A stretch of DNA of 64,000 bases from NCBI GenBank assembly GCA_963666765.1, contig OY762933.1, forward strand, positions 1,860,001-1,924,000. The letters run 5' to 3'. Of the stretch, positions 37,460 to 46,490 are shown one piece after another. The DNA comes from Foliamicus sp963666765. Its GTDB lineage: Bacteria > Pseudomonadota > Gammaproteobacteria > Steroidobacterales > Foliamicaceae. A model generated the notes under the pieces. The model had not been told where the DNA came from. It searched no databases and saw nothing but the letters and a program-made list of their open reading frames with translations. A program made the translations under genes and the position numbers. Positions within the stretch are counted from its first letter, which is position 1, and each line of letters begins with the position of its first letter.

Positions 37460-38305
37460 CTAGCCTGCCAGCGCGCCCGCGGGGTCCTCGTAGATTTCCG
37501 GGTGCCGCGTCCTGATGAGTTCCTGCAGCCGGACCGGCATGGAATCGAACGACGATACCTTGCGTCCGAAGCCGCGGGAAACGTAGTCGCCGGGCCTGTC
37601 GCCCATGCCCATCCAGGGCAGGTAGCTCAGGATATCGTTGAAGTGCCAGGTGGCGGGCGCATTCAGGACCTGGGGATTGGCCACGTCCTCAAGCGAGCCG
37701 TGATAGGTGCTCCAGTCGTTGCCGCGAAATGGCCGGCCGGCCTCAGGCGTCTCAGGTTCCATGCGGAATATGGCGTCGTCCCGGACCCAGACGTCGTCAC
37801 CCTCGATGACGGCGGGGCCGAGAGGATGAATGCGAATACTCCTGAACCCTTCCCCGGCCGGCCGCTCCTCCGGAGACTCATCGATGCTGCGCACTTGCGT
37901 AGCTGGCGTCGCGGGGAAATAGCTGACTTCGACCTCCTGGCCCGTAAACGGGTTCTTGAACGTTTCCAGGAATTCGCCGGTTTCCAGATCAGTGTAATAG
38001 ACCATGCTGATGGCCGTCGTTTCGTATGCTCCCTGGTCATTGAAATCCCGCGTCTTGAGAACTGCGCCCACATAAACGTTCCACAGCGGCGTGGAGATCT
38101 TGTCGACCACGGCCATCCTCAGCAGTTGCGCCCACCAGAAAACCAGACTGTCGTCCATCGTGTGCGCCAGCTTGCGGGTAATCATGAGCGTTTGGTGCGG
38201 ATCGGATGGATCCAGATCCAGCAATTCCGCCCGCGCCGATGGCGCTCTCACCAGCGGCGCGGCGGCGGCAGCTCCAATAAGACCCAGTGCCGTTCTGCGT
38301 TTCAT
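37460..38305 (-). CDS. DUF1838 family exported protein, copy 5 (twin-arginine signal)
   Basis: A 281-residue protein when started at ATG 38305, preceded by GGGAGAGAAGAA. MKRRTALGLIGAAAAAPL is a Tat-like signal. The family motif is YYTDLETGEFLETFKNPF, with the Asp at residue 106, the closest of the six to the consensus seen in copy 1. The end carries YLPWMGMGDRPGDYVSRGF and RTRHPEIYEDP, clearly related to copy 3. It is the first gene of the operon with the alpha/beta hydrolase and the nitrilase-family enzyme. Function is unknown. Being first in a tight operon with two exported hydrolases suggests a role in the same periplasmic pathway. Confidence 0.88.
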   Translation of the reverse strand: MKRRTALGLIGAAAAAPLVRAPSARAELLDLDPSDPHQTLMITRKLAHTMDDSLVFWWAQLLRMAVVDKISTPLWNVYVGAVLKTRDFNDQGAYETTAISMVYYTDLETGEFLETFKNPFTGQEVEVSYFPATPATQVRSIDESPEERPAGEGFRSIRIHPLGPAVIEGDDVWVRDDAIFRMEPETPEAGRPFRGNDWSTYHGSLEDVANPQVLNAPATWHFNDILSYLPWMGMGDRPGDYVSRGFGRKVSSFDSMPVRLQELIRTRHPEIYEDPAGALAG

Positions 38306-38431
38306 TTCTTCTCTCCCGATTTGCCGATGGCCAGAGTCGATGAACACGTGAGCATCACACAATCACCCCCAGGCCTTCGTGCATCCTATACCGGATTATG
38401 CGTCCTGACTTCAGGAGCAAACGGCTGGAGG

Positions 38432-39910
38432 TCAAAGCCGGTCGGCCACCTCCAGCGCAACCCGCTCGGCGGACTCCATCGCCCCTTCCATGCCCCGGTT
38501 CATGGTGGCGGTGTGCTCGCCGCAGAAGTGAATTCGACCGTGAGGCCGGGCCATGCCGGGTAGCAGTCCCTGCACCTGTCCCGGCGCGAAGATCGCCCAA
38601 TCGCCCGCATTGTGAGGATCGAGCCACCAGGAGTGAAAACCGCCCGGTTCCAGTGCCCCCTTTGCCGCCGGACGCAGCCGCTCGATTTCGCGAATCACCC
38701 AGGCCTGCGCCTCGGCGGGCCCCAGGCGATCGAGCTGATCCGCCACCCAGCCGCGGGTGTTGACCACCAGTCCGGTGACTTCGGCGGGGTCCTCGCCGAA
38801 GCGTTGCGCGGCCACCACGCCCAGCCGGCCGTTGGTCCACATGGACGGCGACAGCCCGTCGTCTTCCCAGAACGGGCGTTTGGGCACGAGAAAAACCAGG
38901 GTATTGCGCATATACGCAAGCGTGCCCACCGCCTGCCGCTGACCGCCTTCCAGCGGCGGCGAGAGCGCCATGTCCCTGACCTTCGAGAACGGCGCCGAAC
39001 ACACCACAAAGGGTGCGTCGAACGATTCACCGCCGCGACAGCTCACCCGAACGCCGTCGCCACGGTCCTCGATGCTCAAGACCTCCTGTCCGAACCGGAT
39101 TTCCCGCTTGAGCGCGCCCGCCATCGCCTCCGGCAGGCGCTGATTGCCGCCTTCCACGGCGTAGGCCGCAGGTCCGATTGCGGTCTGCTCGCGTATCCAG
39201 CGCTCGTTGAACAGGTACATCAGCGCCGAGACGTCCCAGGCGGATGTCCCGTAGTAGGGATTGGTATCGTACGCCGTGCGAACCTCACCGTCGCTCAAGC
39301 CCCGGTCCAGGAAGTAGTCGTGCAGAGGGACATCCAGAGAGCCGAACTCGGGGTTCACCCAGTCCGATGAAGCGGGCAGCGGATTGCCCGAGGCGGTCCG
39401 CGCAGCGATCAGCTCCCAGGGCATCCTGTCGCGGGACCCTTCGGCGAATGGATTGCCCGGCGATTCCGCCCATTCGGCCCGGCTCAGCAATGCGCCGTCA
39501 TGGACCAGTTCCGGCGGCGGTCCGCCGAACAGGCGCGCGGCGTAGTCCACCAGTCGCACATCGAGCCTGCGCGCCATGGAAATCATCCGTGCGTATCCGC
39601 TCGCAATTGTGTTGCCGCCCACCTCGGGGTGGCCGGGCAGGTCGAAAAGGGTGTGCACACGTCCACCGACCCGCGAGCGGCTCTCGATGACCTGTACCGA
39701 CGCCCCCAGTTCTTCCAGCAGCAGCGCCGTGTAGAGACCGGAAAGCCCGGCGCCGACAACCAACACGTCGGTCGCCGCCGAAGCCCTGCCGGCGGTGGTT
39801 CGTTGCGGCTGCCTGGCGCCTGCCGACGGCGCCCTGGCAGCGAATGCTGCGAGACCTGCCAGCGCAAGCACAGCTGTACTGAAGGCCCGTCGGCTCAGAA
39901 TGGAAGACAC
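38432..39910 (-). CDS. Flavin-containing amine oxidase family protein (twin-arginine signal)
   Basis: A 492-residue flavoenzyme when started at GTG 39910, whose product begins VSSILSRRAFSTAVLALAG, a Tat signal. An ATG at 39994 would leave only 17 nt to the divergent DUF1838 gene, so GTG is preferred, but the start is uncertain. The FAD-binding fold is VLVVGAGLSGLYTALLLEEL followed by VIESRSRVGGRVHT. The C-terminal FCGEHTATMNRGMEGAMESA is the second FAD site of amine oxidases. Members oxidise amines or act as protoporphyrinogen oxidase or desaturases. Export with bound FAD fits Tat use. It is divergent from DUF1838 copy 6 and upstream of the copy 5 operon. Confidence 0.85.
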   Translation of the reverse strand: MSSILSRRAFSTAVLALAGLAAFAARAPSAGARQPQRTTAGRASAATDVLVVGAGLSGLYTALLLEELGASVQVIESRSRVGGRVHTLFDLPGHPEVGGNTIASGYARMISMARRLDVRLVDYAARLFGGPPPELVHDGALLSRAEWAESPGNPFAEGSRDRMPWELIAARTASGNPLPASSDWVNPEFGSLDVPLHDYFLDRGLSDGEVRTAYDTNPYYGTSAWDVSALMYLFNERWIREQTAIGPAAYAVEGGNQRLPEAMAGALKREIRFGQEVLSIEDRGDGVRVSCRGGESFDAPFVVCSAPFSKVRDMALSPPLEGGQRQAVGTLAYMRNTLVFLVPKRPFWEDDGLSPSMWTNGRLGVVAAQRFGEDPAEVTGLVVNTRGWVADQLDRLGPAEAQAWVIREIERLRPAAKGALEPGGFHSWWLDPHNAGDWAIFAPGQVQGLLPGMARPHGRIHFCGEHTATMNRGMEGAMESAERVALEVADRL

Positions 39911-40011
39911 GGCACTAGCATGCCACGGAAAGGGCCTGGCCAATTGCAAACGGCCTGCGGCCTGTCTAGACTCGCAGGTTGGGAATACGCGCATCAACCG
40001 GGAGGCCCGCC

Positions 40012-41007
40012 ATGCTGCACCATTTCGACTCACCCTTAAGTCGCCGCAATGTCCTGGTCGGGGGCGCCGCCCTTGCGGCTGCTTCGGCACTGCCCGGATG
40101 CGGCGGCTCCCAGGAACAGGCGCCGGCCCAGGAGCGGATCGACTACGACTGGATGAACCCGATGGACAACCTTGAGGCGTACTTCAAGCTGACAAGTTCG
40201 CTTAAGGACCGGGACTGGGCGCAAGGCTGGTATTCGGGCCTGGTGTTCGGCATGTTGCCGAACAGCACGCCGGATGCGCTGTTCGGCCTGGAGGGCTTCG
40301 GGATGGGCTATACGGTGCGCCAGGAGAACGGCGCCTTCGCCAGCTTCTGGAAGGAAGTTGGCTTTTACAAGGACCTGAAGACCAACGAGGTCATCGAGAC
40401 CTGGGAGAACCCGTACACCGGGGAGACCAACAAGGTCATGCACATTCACAATCGCATGGTCAAGGGCGTATTCGGTCCCCAATTCCGCTCTCAGGCGCCG
40501 GTTGGCGGCGAAGGCCGCAGAGACTTCAAGTTCCCCAACTACCGGGCTTCCGACGATCCGACGAATCCCTTTATCCTGAACTGGCAGACCCTCGGCGACC
40601 AGACCTCCGTGTGGCTGGACTTCCGCGGAGTGGTCCCCAACCTGCTGGACCCCGAGGTCTGGGTGCGCGAATCAACCGGCGAACGCCTGCCGGTATGCGA
40701 AATGTTCGAATACGTCTGCAACGACGATGATCTGCGCAATCCCGCGCTGGATCGGGTAAAGCACAGCGGTTCCTGGATCCGCCTGGCCCCCTGGCTGCCC
40801 TGGCAGATGATGGGCCGGCACGAAGGCCGCCTTTTCTATCGTTGCACGACCAGGGGATTCGATAATCTGGAACAGCTTCCGCCAAATATCCTCGCGTATG
40901 CGGAGAAAAACTATCCGGAGTACCTGGTCCAGGAGATCAACGAAGACCAGCCGAGCGAGTCGTCGTTCGAGGTCTACATGGCGGAGAACGAGCCCGCCGC
41001 TCCATAG
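40012..41007 (+). CDS. DUF1838 family lipoprotein, copy 6 (twin-arginine and lipobox)
   Basis: A 331-residue protein when started at ATG 40012, which has GGGAGG just ahead. The N-terminus LSRRNVLVGGAALAAASALP combines a Tat motif with a lipobox ending at Cys30 (LPGC), so it is probably a Tat-exported lipoprotein; this is the only copy with a clear lipobox. The family motif is FYKDLKTNEVIETWENPYTG, with the Asp at residue 121. The end has WLPWQMMGRHEG and LPPNILAYAEKNYPEYL. It is the largest copy, with an extra segment around 205-240. It is divergent from the flavin amine oxidase gene, which suggests a functional link. Confidence 0.87.
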   Translation: MLHHFDSPLSRRNVLVGGAALAAASALPGCGGSQEQAPAQERIDYDWMNPMDNLEAYFKLTSSLKDRDWAQGWYSGLVFGMLPNSTPDALFGLEGFGMGYTVRQENGAFASFWKEVGFYKDLKTNEVIETWENPYTGETNKVMHIHNRMVKGVFGPQFRSQAPVGGEGRRDFKFPNYRASDDPTNPFILNWQTLGDQTSVWLDFRGVVPNLLDPEVWVRESTGERLPVCEMFEYVCNDDDLRNPALDRVKHSGSWIRLAPWLPWQMMGRHEGRLFYRCTTRGFDNLEQLPPNILAYAEKNYPEYLVQEINEDQPSESSFEVYMAENEPAAP

Positions 41008-41017
41008 CACCGGGAAC

Positions 41018-41034
41018 GAGGGCGTCCCGCCCTC
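41018..41034. terminator. Compact hairpin between DUF1838 copy 6 and the TlpA-like gene
   Basis: A 7-bp stem GAGGGCG/CGCCCTC with a TCC loop sits between two convergent stop codons and overlaps the stop of the minus-strand gene. There is no T-run. It shares the AGGGCG-TCC-CGCCCT core with the hairpin at 46476 and the stem sequence with 15032. Confidence 0.5.
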
Positions 41035-42121
41035 ACTCGTCGCGCGCAGCCCCGTTGAAGAGTTTCCCGGCGCTGCGCCCGGCGGTTTCCCGGTCGCCCG
41101 CCTCGTCGGGGAGCAGTTCGCCCAGGCGATCCTCCAGGCTCTTGCCGCGGAGGTCGCGGGCGATGGTGGCGCCGTCGGCGCCCAGCAGAAAGCTGGCGGG
41201 AATGGCGTTGATTCGGAACAAATTCGCGACCGGGCTTTCGAAAGCCAGTCCGTCGGTGACGTTCAGCCAGGGAATATCGTAGCGATCCTCGGAGGCCTCC
41301 CTCCAGTCTTCCCGTTCGTCGTCGAGGTTGAAGGCGAGAATCTCGAAGCCCTGGTGCCTGAAGCGCTCGTAGGCGGCCTGAAGATACGGAATCTCGGCGA
41401 AACACGGCGCGCACCACGAGGCCCAGAATTCCAGCAGAGTGTATTGGTTCTCAGCGAGCACGTCGCCCAGGCGTACCTGCTCGCCGGCCAGGTTCACGGC
41501 GGTGACTCCCTTGACCGCTTCGGCCAGCGCGGCGGCGCGATGTTCGGCCAGGCCCCGGAGAAGGCCGAAGGTGCGGCTTTCGCCCAACACGGACTCAAGC
41601 TCGCCCATGATCGCCATCTGCTCTTCGTCCTCGCCATCCAGCCAGGCGGCGCGCAGGGCCATCAGCCGGGCAACGGGATCGTCAAATTCCCGGTAGATCA
41701 CCTTCAGAGATTCGACCGCCGCCTCGCCCGGTTCCGCCAGCGCACTGTTTATGAGTTCGTCATAACGCCCGCCGGCGAACGCCAGGGCGCCTCGGTCCGC
41801 ATCCCAGGCCAGTTCATGGCGGGCGCCAGGCTCGACGATCCCCCGAACGCGCAGTCCATCGGCGCCGGCGGCGTGCGGCAGCCTGATTTCGACCTGCATG
41901 ACCTCGAACAGAGGGGCCTTCAGGGTGGCGTTGCCGCGTTCCACAATGTCGCTCCCGAGCACCTCGAAGCCCGATTCCGTGCGCGGGTCGGAATAGCCCA
42001 GTTCCATGAGTTCGCCGTCAAACCGGTCAAGCCCCACGGCCCTGACGATGATGCCGTCCTGCGCCGCCGCGGCGGCGGCCATTGCCCACAACGCCAACGC
42101 GGCCAGTTTCTTCACTGCCAT
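41033..42121 (-). CDS. TlpA-like thioredoxin-family protein, exported
   Basis: A 362-residue protein with a signal peptide (KKLAALALWAMAAAAAAQ). The C-terminal half is a thioredoxin fold with FWASWCAPC, active cysteines Cys237 and Cys240, and the cis-proline loop INAIPASFLL. The N-terminal 200 residues form a separate mixed region of the kind found in large TlpA/ResA-type proteins and have no recognised motif. Such proteins reduce disulfides in the periplasm, for example in cytochrome c maturation or oxidative repair. No ccm or dsb genes adjoin, so the client is unknown. It is divergent from argS. Confidence 0.85.
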   Translation of the reverse strand: MAVKKLAALALWAMAAAAAAQDGIIVRAVGLDRFDGELMELGYSDPRTESGFEVLGSDIVERGNATLKAPLFEVMQVEIRLPHAAGADGLRVRGIVEPGARHELAWDADRGALAFAGGRYDELINSALAEPGEAAVESLKVIYREFDDPVARLMALRAAWLDGEDEEQMAIMGELESVLGESRTFGLLRGLAEHRAAALAEAVKGVTAVNLAGEQVRLGDVLAENQYTLLEFWASWCAPCFAEIPYLQAAYERFRHQGFEILAFNLDDEREDWREASEDRYDIPWLNVTDGLAFESPVANLFRINAIPASFLLGADGATIARDLRGKSLEDRLGELLPDEAGDRETAGRSAGKLFNGAARDE

Positions 42122-42229
42122 TCTCCCCGGGCTGATGCCGTGTCGAGGAAGCCCTCTCCGCCATGGAAGTCTTCGCCGGCAATGTTACGCCCTGTCCCCC
42201 CAGAGCATAAAATTCACCGCCGTCGCGCG

Positions 42230-43972
42230 ATGAAGAAAACGCTCAGCAAGCTCCTGGAACAGGCACTGCGCCCGGTAGCCGGCGAACACGCGGGCGGCCT
42301 TCGGCATGCAGGGCTGGAGCAGGTCCGGGATGCGCGCAACGGACATTACGCCTCCAGTGCCGCGATGCGGTTGGCGGGAAAGCTCAAGCGTCCGCCCACC
42401 GATATCGCCGAAGACATCGCGTCCGGGCTTTCGCGCCACGCGCTGATCGGACGCGTTGAAACGGCCGGGCCCGGCTTTATCAACATCTGGCTGGACCCGG
42501 GCGCGCTGCAGAACGAACTCGCCCGAATCGTGTCGGAAGGCAACGCCTATGGCTCATCCGGCCTCGGAGAGGGGCGCAAGGTGCTGGTGGAGTTCGTGTC
42601 CGCCAATCCCACCGGCCCCCTGCATGTAGGGCACGGGCGGCTCGCGGCCATCGGCGACTGCCTGGCCCGCCTGCTGCAAGCTAGCGGGCACGAGGTCTGG
42701 CGCGAGTACTACGTCAACGATGCCGGGCGGCAATTGGCGGTGCTGGGGCTTTCCGTGTGGCTGCGGATGGTGCAGCGGGAAAACGCAGGGGCGCGGTTTC
42801 CCGAGGGCGCATACCGCGGCGATTACATTCTCGATCTGGCAAAGCGCATGTCCGAGGAACTGCCGAAGGCGGCCGAGGCGGCCCGGAAAGGAATGGCCTG
42901 GCCTGAAGCCGATCAGGACAATGGTCAGGCGATCGACCGATTCGTGGACGCACTGATAAATACTGCGCGCAGGACGCTGGGGGACGGCCTGTTCGCAGAC
43001 ATCGGCCGTCTGGCGGGCGATTGGGTACTGGAGGACATTCGGAACGACCTCGAGCAGTTCGGCGTGCGTTTCGACAACTGGCAATCGGAACGCGAACTGG
43101 TCACGGAAGGAGCGATCGACGCCTGCCTCGAAAAATTGCAGGACGTCACCTACCGGCGCGACGGCGCATTGTGGTTTCCGGCGGAGAAATACGGCGACGA
43201 GAAGGACCGCGTGGTGGTCCGGGCAGACGGCCGCAGCACCTATTTCGCATCGGACATCGCCTATCATTACGGCAAGCGCAAGCGCGGCGCGGACGTGCTG
43301 CTTGATGTGCTCGGCGCGGACCATCACGGCTATGTCGACCGGGTCCGGGCCGGCCTCGAAGCGCTGGGCGAGCCGCCTTCAAGCCTGGAGGTTCGGCTGG
43401 TGCAGTTCGTGGCCTTGTACCGCGGTGACGAACGGGTGGCCATGTCCACCCGCGGTGGCGAGTTTGAAACCCTGCGGAACTTGCGCGACGAAGTGGGCGT
43501 GGACGCGGCGCGATTCTTCTACGTATCCCGGGCGGGAGAACAGCATCTTGATTTCGACCTCGATCTTGCCAAAAAGCAATCGAACGACAACCCGGTGTAC
43601 TACGTGCAATACGCCCACGCGCGCGTTGCCAGCCTGTTCGAAAAGATGCGCGCGCGGGACATCGACTTCAGCCCGGATGAGGGCAAAGCGCACGCCGGAC
43701 TGCTTGAACATCCGCGGGAGATCGACCTGATGCTGGCGCTGGCACGGCTGCCGGAGACTGTGGAGCAGGCGGCCGCGCAACGGGCCCCGCAGGTGCTGGC
43801 CCATTACCTGATCGGCCTGGCGCAGGACTTCCACGGCTGGTACAACCACTGCAAGGTGCTGGACGCCGAGTCCGGCTTGCGTTGCGCACGGCTGCTGCTC
43901 GCGCAGGCCAGCGGCCAGGTGTTGCGCAATGGGCTGGGATTGCTGGGCGTATCGGCGCCGAGGAGCATGTAG
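42230..43972 (+). CDS. argS: Arginyl-tRNA synthetase
   Basis: A 580-residue class I aminoacyl-tRNA synthetase. The HIGH-type motif is NPTGPLHVGHGRLAAIGD. The KMSKS position reads VAMSTRGGEFETL, the normal ArgRS variant. The C-terminal anticodon-binding domain includes YYVQYAHARVASL. ATG 42230 is chosen; the frame is open for 444 codons upstream only as antisense of the TlpA-like gene. It is followed after 2 nt by a SPOR-domain gene, an order common in gammaproteobacteria. Confidence 0.97.
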   Translation: MKKTLSKLLEQALRPVAGEHAGGLRHAGLEQVRDARNGHYASSAAMRLAGKLKRPPTDIAEDIASGLSRHALIGRVETAGPGFINIWLDPGALQNELARIVSEGNAYGSSGLGEGRKVLVEFVSANPTGPLHVGHGRLAAIGDCLARLLQASGHEVWREYYVNDAGRQLAVLGLSVWLRMVQRENAGARFPEGAYRGDYILDLAKRMSEELPKAAEAARKGMAWPEADQDNGQAIDRFVDALINTARRTLGDGLFADIGRLAGDWVLEDIRNDLEQFGVRFDNWQSERELVTEGAIDACLEKLQDVTYRRDGALWFPAEKYGDEKDRVVVRADGRSTYFASDIAYHYGKRKRGADVLLDVLGADHHGYVDRVRAGLEALGEPPSSLEVRLVQFVALYRGDERVAMSTRGGEFETLRNLRDEVGVDAARFFYVSRAGEQHLDFDLDLAKKQSNDNPVYYVQYAHARVASLFEKMRARDIDFSPDEGKAHAGLLEHPREIDLMLALARLPETVEQAAAQRAPQVLAHYLIGLAQDFHGWYNHCKVLDAESGLRCARLLLAQASGQVLRNGLGLLGVSAPRSM

Positions 43973-43974
43973 GC

Positions 43975-44625
43975 ATGGCAAGGCGTAAGAAATCCGGTTC
44001 CGGCGTCGGTCGCGGGGGCGCGTTCGTGGCGGGCATCGTTCTGGGGCTGTTGCTGGCCCTGTGGGTCTATCCCATGTTCACCGCATGGTTGTCTGAGCCT
44101 TCATCCGGCACGCCGGCGGAAAATCCTTCCTCGTCGCCAACCTTCGATTTCTACGATATCCTCGAACGAGGCGAGGAGGTCGTCGAGGAGACCCTGGCAT
44201 CAAGGCCGGCGGAAGCAGGCGAATCGGCCACCGCCTCACCGGCCCCCGAGCCATCCGCTTCCGAACCTGCCGCCGAACCATCCACTTCCGAAGCGGTTCC
44301 CGAAACCGTGGCCGCCGCCGCAGATCCCGCGGACTCGCCGGTATCGGCGTCCGAGCCCGGACCCCCCGCGCCCAGCCCGGTGGATACGCCGGGGATGTAC
44401 GTCCTGCAGATGGGCGCGTTTACCCGCCAGACCCAGGCGGAATCCCTGAAGGCGAGGCTGGCGCTCGTCGGCATGACCGCGCGCATTCAGCCGGTGATGG
44501 TGGACCGGCAAACCTATTACCGTGTCCGAATCGGCCCCACCGACGACCTCGCGCAACTGAATGCCGACCGCGGCCGGCTGCAGCAACATCGATTCGACTC
44601 CATCCTTCTGAAGCTGGTCCAGTAG
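43975..44625 (+). CDS. SPOR-domain membrane protein
   Basis: A 216-residue bitopic protein. A short basic N-terminus (MARRKKSGSGVGRGG) precedes one transmembrane helix (about 16-35). A long low-complexity linker rich in Pro, Ala, Ser and Glu follows (about 40-135). The C-terminal SPOR domain begins at MYVLQMGAFTRQTQAESLKA and includes YRVRIGPTDDLAQ. SPOR domains bind denuded peptidoglycan at the division septum. The gene starts 2 nt after argS, as in many gammaproteobacteria. Confidence 0.88.
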   Translation: MARRKKSGSGVGRGGAFVAGIVLGLLLALWVYPMFTAWLSEPSSGTPAENPSSSPTFDFYDILERGEEVVEETLASRPAEAGESATASPAPEPSASEPAAEPSTSEAVPETVAAAADPADSPVSASEPGPPAPSPVDTPGMYVLQMGAFTRQTQAESLKARLALVGMTARIQPVMVDRQTYYRVRIGPTDDLAQLNADRGRLQQHRFDSILLKLVQ

Positions 44626-44627
44626 CG

Positions 44628-45692
44628 TTGATTTCCAAATCACGGGCCCGCGCCTACCGCGAGGCTATTCGACAAGGCTTCCCCTGGCGCGCCATTGCCG
44701 AGACGCCCACGCCGGTGGACCGGCACGCTTCCCTGGCCGAAGAACTTGGCGCCCGCTCGGCGTGGATCAAGCGCGACGACATAAGCGGCGCAAAACACGG
44801 CGGCAACAAGCTGAGAAAGCTCGAGTTCCTGCTGGCGGACGCGCTGGCGGGCGATTACCGTGGCGTGCTCACCTATGGCGCCGTAGGCTCCAATCACATT
44901 CTCTCCACCTCGCACTCCGCGCGCAGCGTCGGCCTGGAATGCTGCGGAATTGTCCGCCCTCAGGCACCCACCCCCTATGTCGAGGAAACGCTTCGCTATC
45001 ACCTCCTCCTGGGGACCCGCCTGGTTCCGGCGGCCGACCACGAGGCAACCGCGCGGGAGCGCGAGCGGATGCTTGCCGAAGAGGGCGCCTGGTACGAGAT
45101 ACCGCTTGGCGGTTCTTCGGTGCTGGGTTGTCTGGGTTACGTTTGCGGCGCCCTGGAGCTGGCCGAGCAGGTCAAGTCCGGTGAATGTCCCGCCCCGGAC
45201 CTGATCTACCTGCCGTGCGGGTCCTCCGGCAGCACGCTGGGACTCGACCTCGGCCTTTCGCTGTGCGGGCTTCCCACGCGCATAGTGGCCGCGCGCGTCG
45301 TGTCCGACGACATGACCTCGATGAGCAGAATCCGTTCGCTGGCCGGGCAACTCAGGCAGCTCCTTGATGGCGTCTGCCCTCTGCCCGCAGGACAGCCCTT
45401 GCAACGCGTGGAGTTCCGCACGGAGTTTCTGGGCACCGGCTACGCGCTGCCCACCGACGAGGCGCTGGCCGCCATCGAACTCATGAAAAACATGACGAAT
45501 ACGCGACTGGAGTACACCTACTCGGGGAAGGGCGCGGCGGCCATGCTGAGCGACGGGCGCGAGGGACGGCACAAGAACCTCAATGTGCTGTTCTGGAATA
45601 CTTACAATTCGCGCCCGGCGCCTGCTGCCCTGCCGCCCCTGAGACGTGATGAACTGCCCGATGTGATGCGGGCGAGTCTGCCGGCGGCCTAG
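44628..45692 (+). CDS. PLP-dependent D-cysteine desulfhydrase / ACC deaminase family enzyme
   Basis: A 354-residue fold-type II PLP enzyme. The lysine that binds PLP is Lys61 in KHGGNKLRKLEFLLA, and a phosphate-binding glycine-rich loop appears as LPCGSSGSTLGLDLG. Members convert D-cysteine to pyruvate, ammonia and sulfide, or open the ring of 1-aminocyclopropane-1-carboxylate; sequence alone does not decide between them. The only plausible start in front of the conserved N-terminus is TTG at 44628, 2 nt after the SPOR gene stop. The cluster argS-SPOR-this gene may be one transcript. Confidence 0.85.
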   Translation: MISKSRARAYREAIRQGFPWRAIAETPTPVDRHASLAEELGARSAWIKRDDISGAKHGGNKLRKLEFLLADALAGDYRGVLTYGAVGSNHILSTSHSARSVGLECCGIVRPQAPTPYVEETLRYHLLLGTRLVPAADHEATARERERMLAEEGAWYEIPLGGSSVLGCLGYVCGALELAEQVKSGECPAPDLIYLPCGSSGSTLGLDLGLSLCGLPTRIVAARVVSDDMTSMSRIRSLAGQLRQLLDGVCPLPAGQPLQRVEFRTEFLGTGYALPTDEALAAIELMKNMTNTRLEYTYSGKGAAAMLSDGREGRHKNLNVLFWNTYNSRPAPAALPPLRRDELPDVMRASLPAA

Positions 45693-45712
45693 GCCTGGCA
45701 CCAGTCCGCGCC

Positions 45713-46468
45713 GTGAGCGACTCGCTGCCGCTGGAATTCCTGCCGCTGCTGGCGCTGGCGGGCTGTGCGGCAGGCTTCCTGAACGTCATGGCGGGCGGTG
45801 GCTCGCTGCTGACGCTGCCGTTGATGCTGCTGGCCGGCATTCCCGCGCCGATCGCCAACGGAACCCTGCGCGTGTCGATCGTCGCCCAGAACCTGGTTGC
45901 GTTGAGCACCTTCCGGCGACACGGGTTCACCGAGCTGAAGGAAGCCATGTTCCTTTCGCTTTTCGCCTGCGCCGGCGCGGTGGGCGGCGCCTCGCTGGGG
46001 GTGCGGGTGGAAGGCCCGTGGTTTGACCGCATCGTGGCGCTGACCATGGTGGTCTGCACGCTGCTGATCCTTCGTCGTGGAAAGGCCAGGTCCGCGCCTG
46101 CGCCGGGCAGGGGACGCCGCTGGCTGGGCTATGCGGCATTGGTCTTTGCCGGCGCCTGGGGCGGCTTCATTCAGGTCGGCGTGGGGTTTCTGCTGATGCC
46201 GGCGCTTAACCGCATCCTCGGCATGGACCTCGTGCGCGTGAACATGTACAAGGTCGTAATCATCGTGCCGTATACGGTACTGGCTCTGGCGGTTTTTGCC
46301 TGGCAATCGGAAATCCTGTGGCTGGTCGGCCTTGCGCTGGCGATCGGCAATTCCATCGGGGGCTGGCTGGGCGCCCGCCTTACGGTATCCAGGGGGGAGC
46401 CCCTCATTCGCGCCGTGTTCCTGATCGCCGTCGCGGCCATGGCGGCAAGCCTGCTGCTGCGAGGCTGA
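45713..46468 (+). CDS. TauE/SafE (TSUP) family membrane permease
   Basis: A 251-residue inner-membrane protein with about eight hydrophobic segments. The family motif is seen as GCAAGFLNVMAGGGSLLTLPL, repeated in degenerate form as AGAWGGFIQVGVGFLLMPAL. The start is GTG at 45713, 20 nt after the PLP enzyme. TSUP proteins export sulfite, sulfoacetate or similar organic anions. Given the preceding possible desulfhydrase, a sulfur-related role is conceivable but is inference. It is convergent with the DUF4390 gene. Confidence 0.88.
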   Translation: MSDSLPLEFLPLLALAGCAAGFLNVMAGGGSLLTLPLMLLAGIPAPIANGTLRVSIVAQNLVALSTFRRHGFTELKEAMFLSLFACAGAVGGASLGVRVEGPWFDRIVALTMVVCTLLILRRGKARSAPAPGRGRRWLGYAALVFAGAWGGFIQVGVGFLLMPALNRILGMDLVRVNMYKVVIIVPYTVLALAVFAWQSEILWLVGLALAIGNSIGGWLGARLTVSRGEPLIRAVFLIAVAAMAASLLLRG

Positions 46469-46475
46469 GGTCCCC

Positions 46476-46490
46476 AGGGCGTCCCGCCCT
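46476..46490. terminator. Compact hairpin between the TSUP and DUF4390 genes
   Basis: AGGGCG-TCC-CGCCCT forms a 6-bp stem with a 3-nt loop, between convergent genes and touching the DUF4390 stop. No T-run follows. The same core is seen at 41018-41034. Confidence 0.45.

Noticed and set aside
40898..42229. A 444-residue N-terminal extension of ArgS
   Set aside because: It overlaps DUF1838 copy 6 and the TlpA-like gene in antisense. Normal ArgS length is obtained from ATG 42230.
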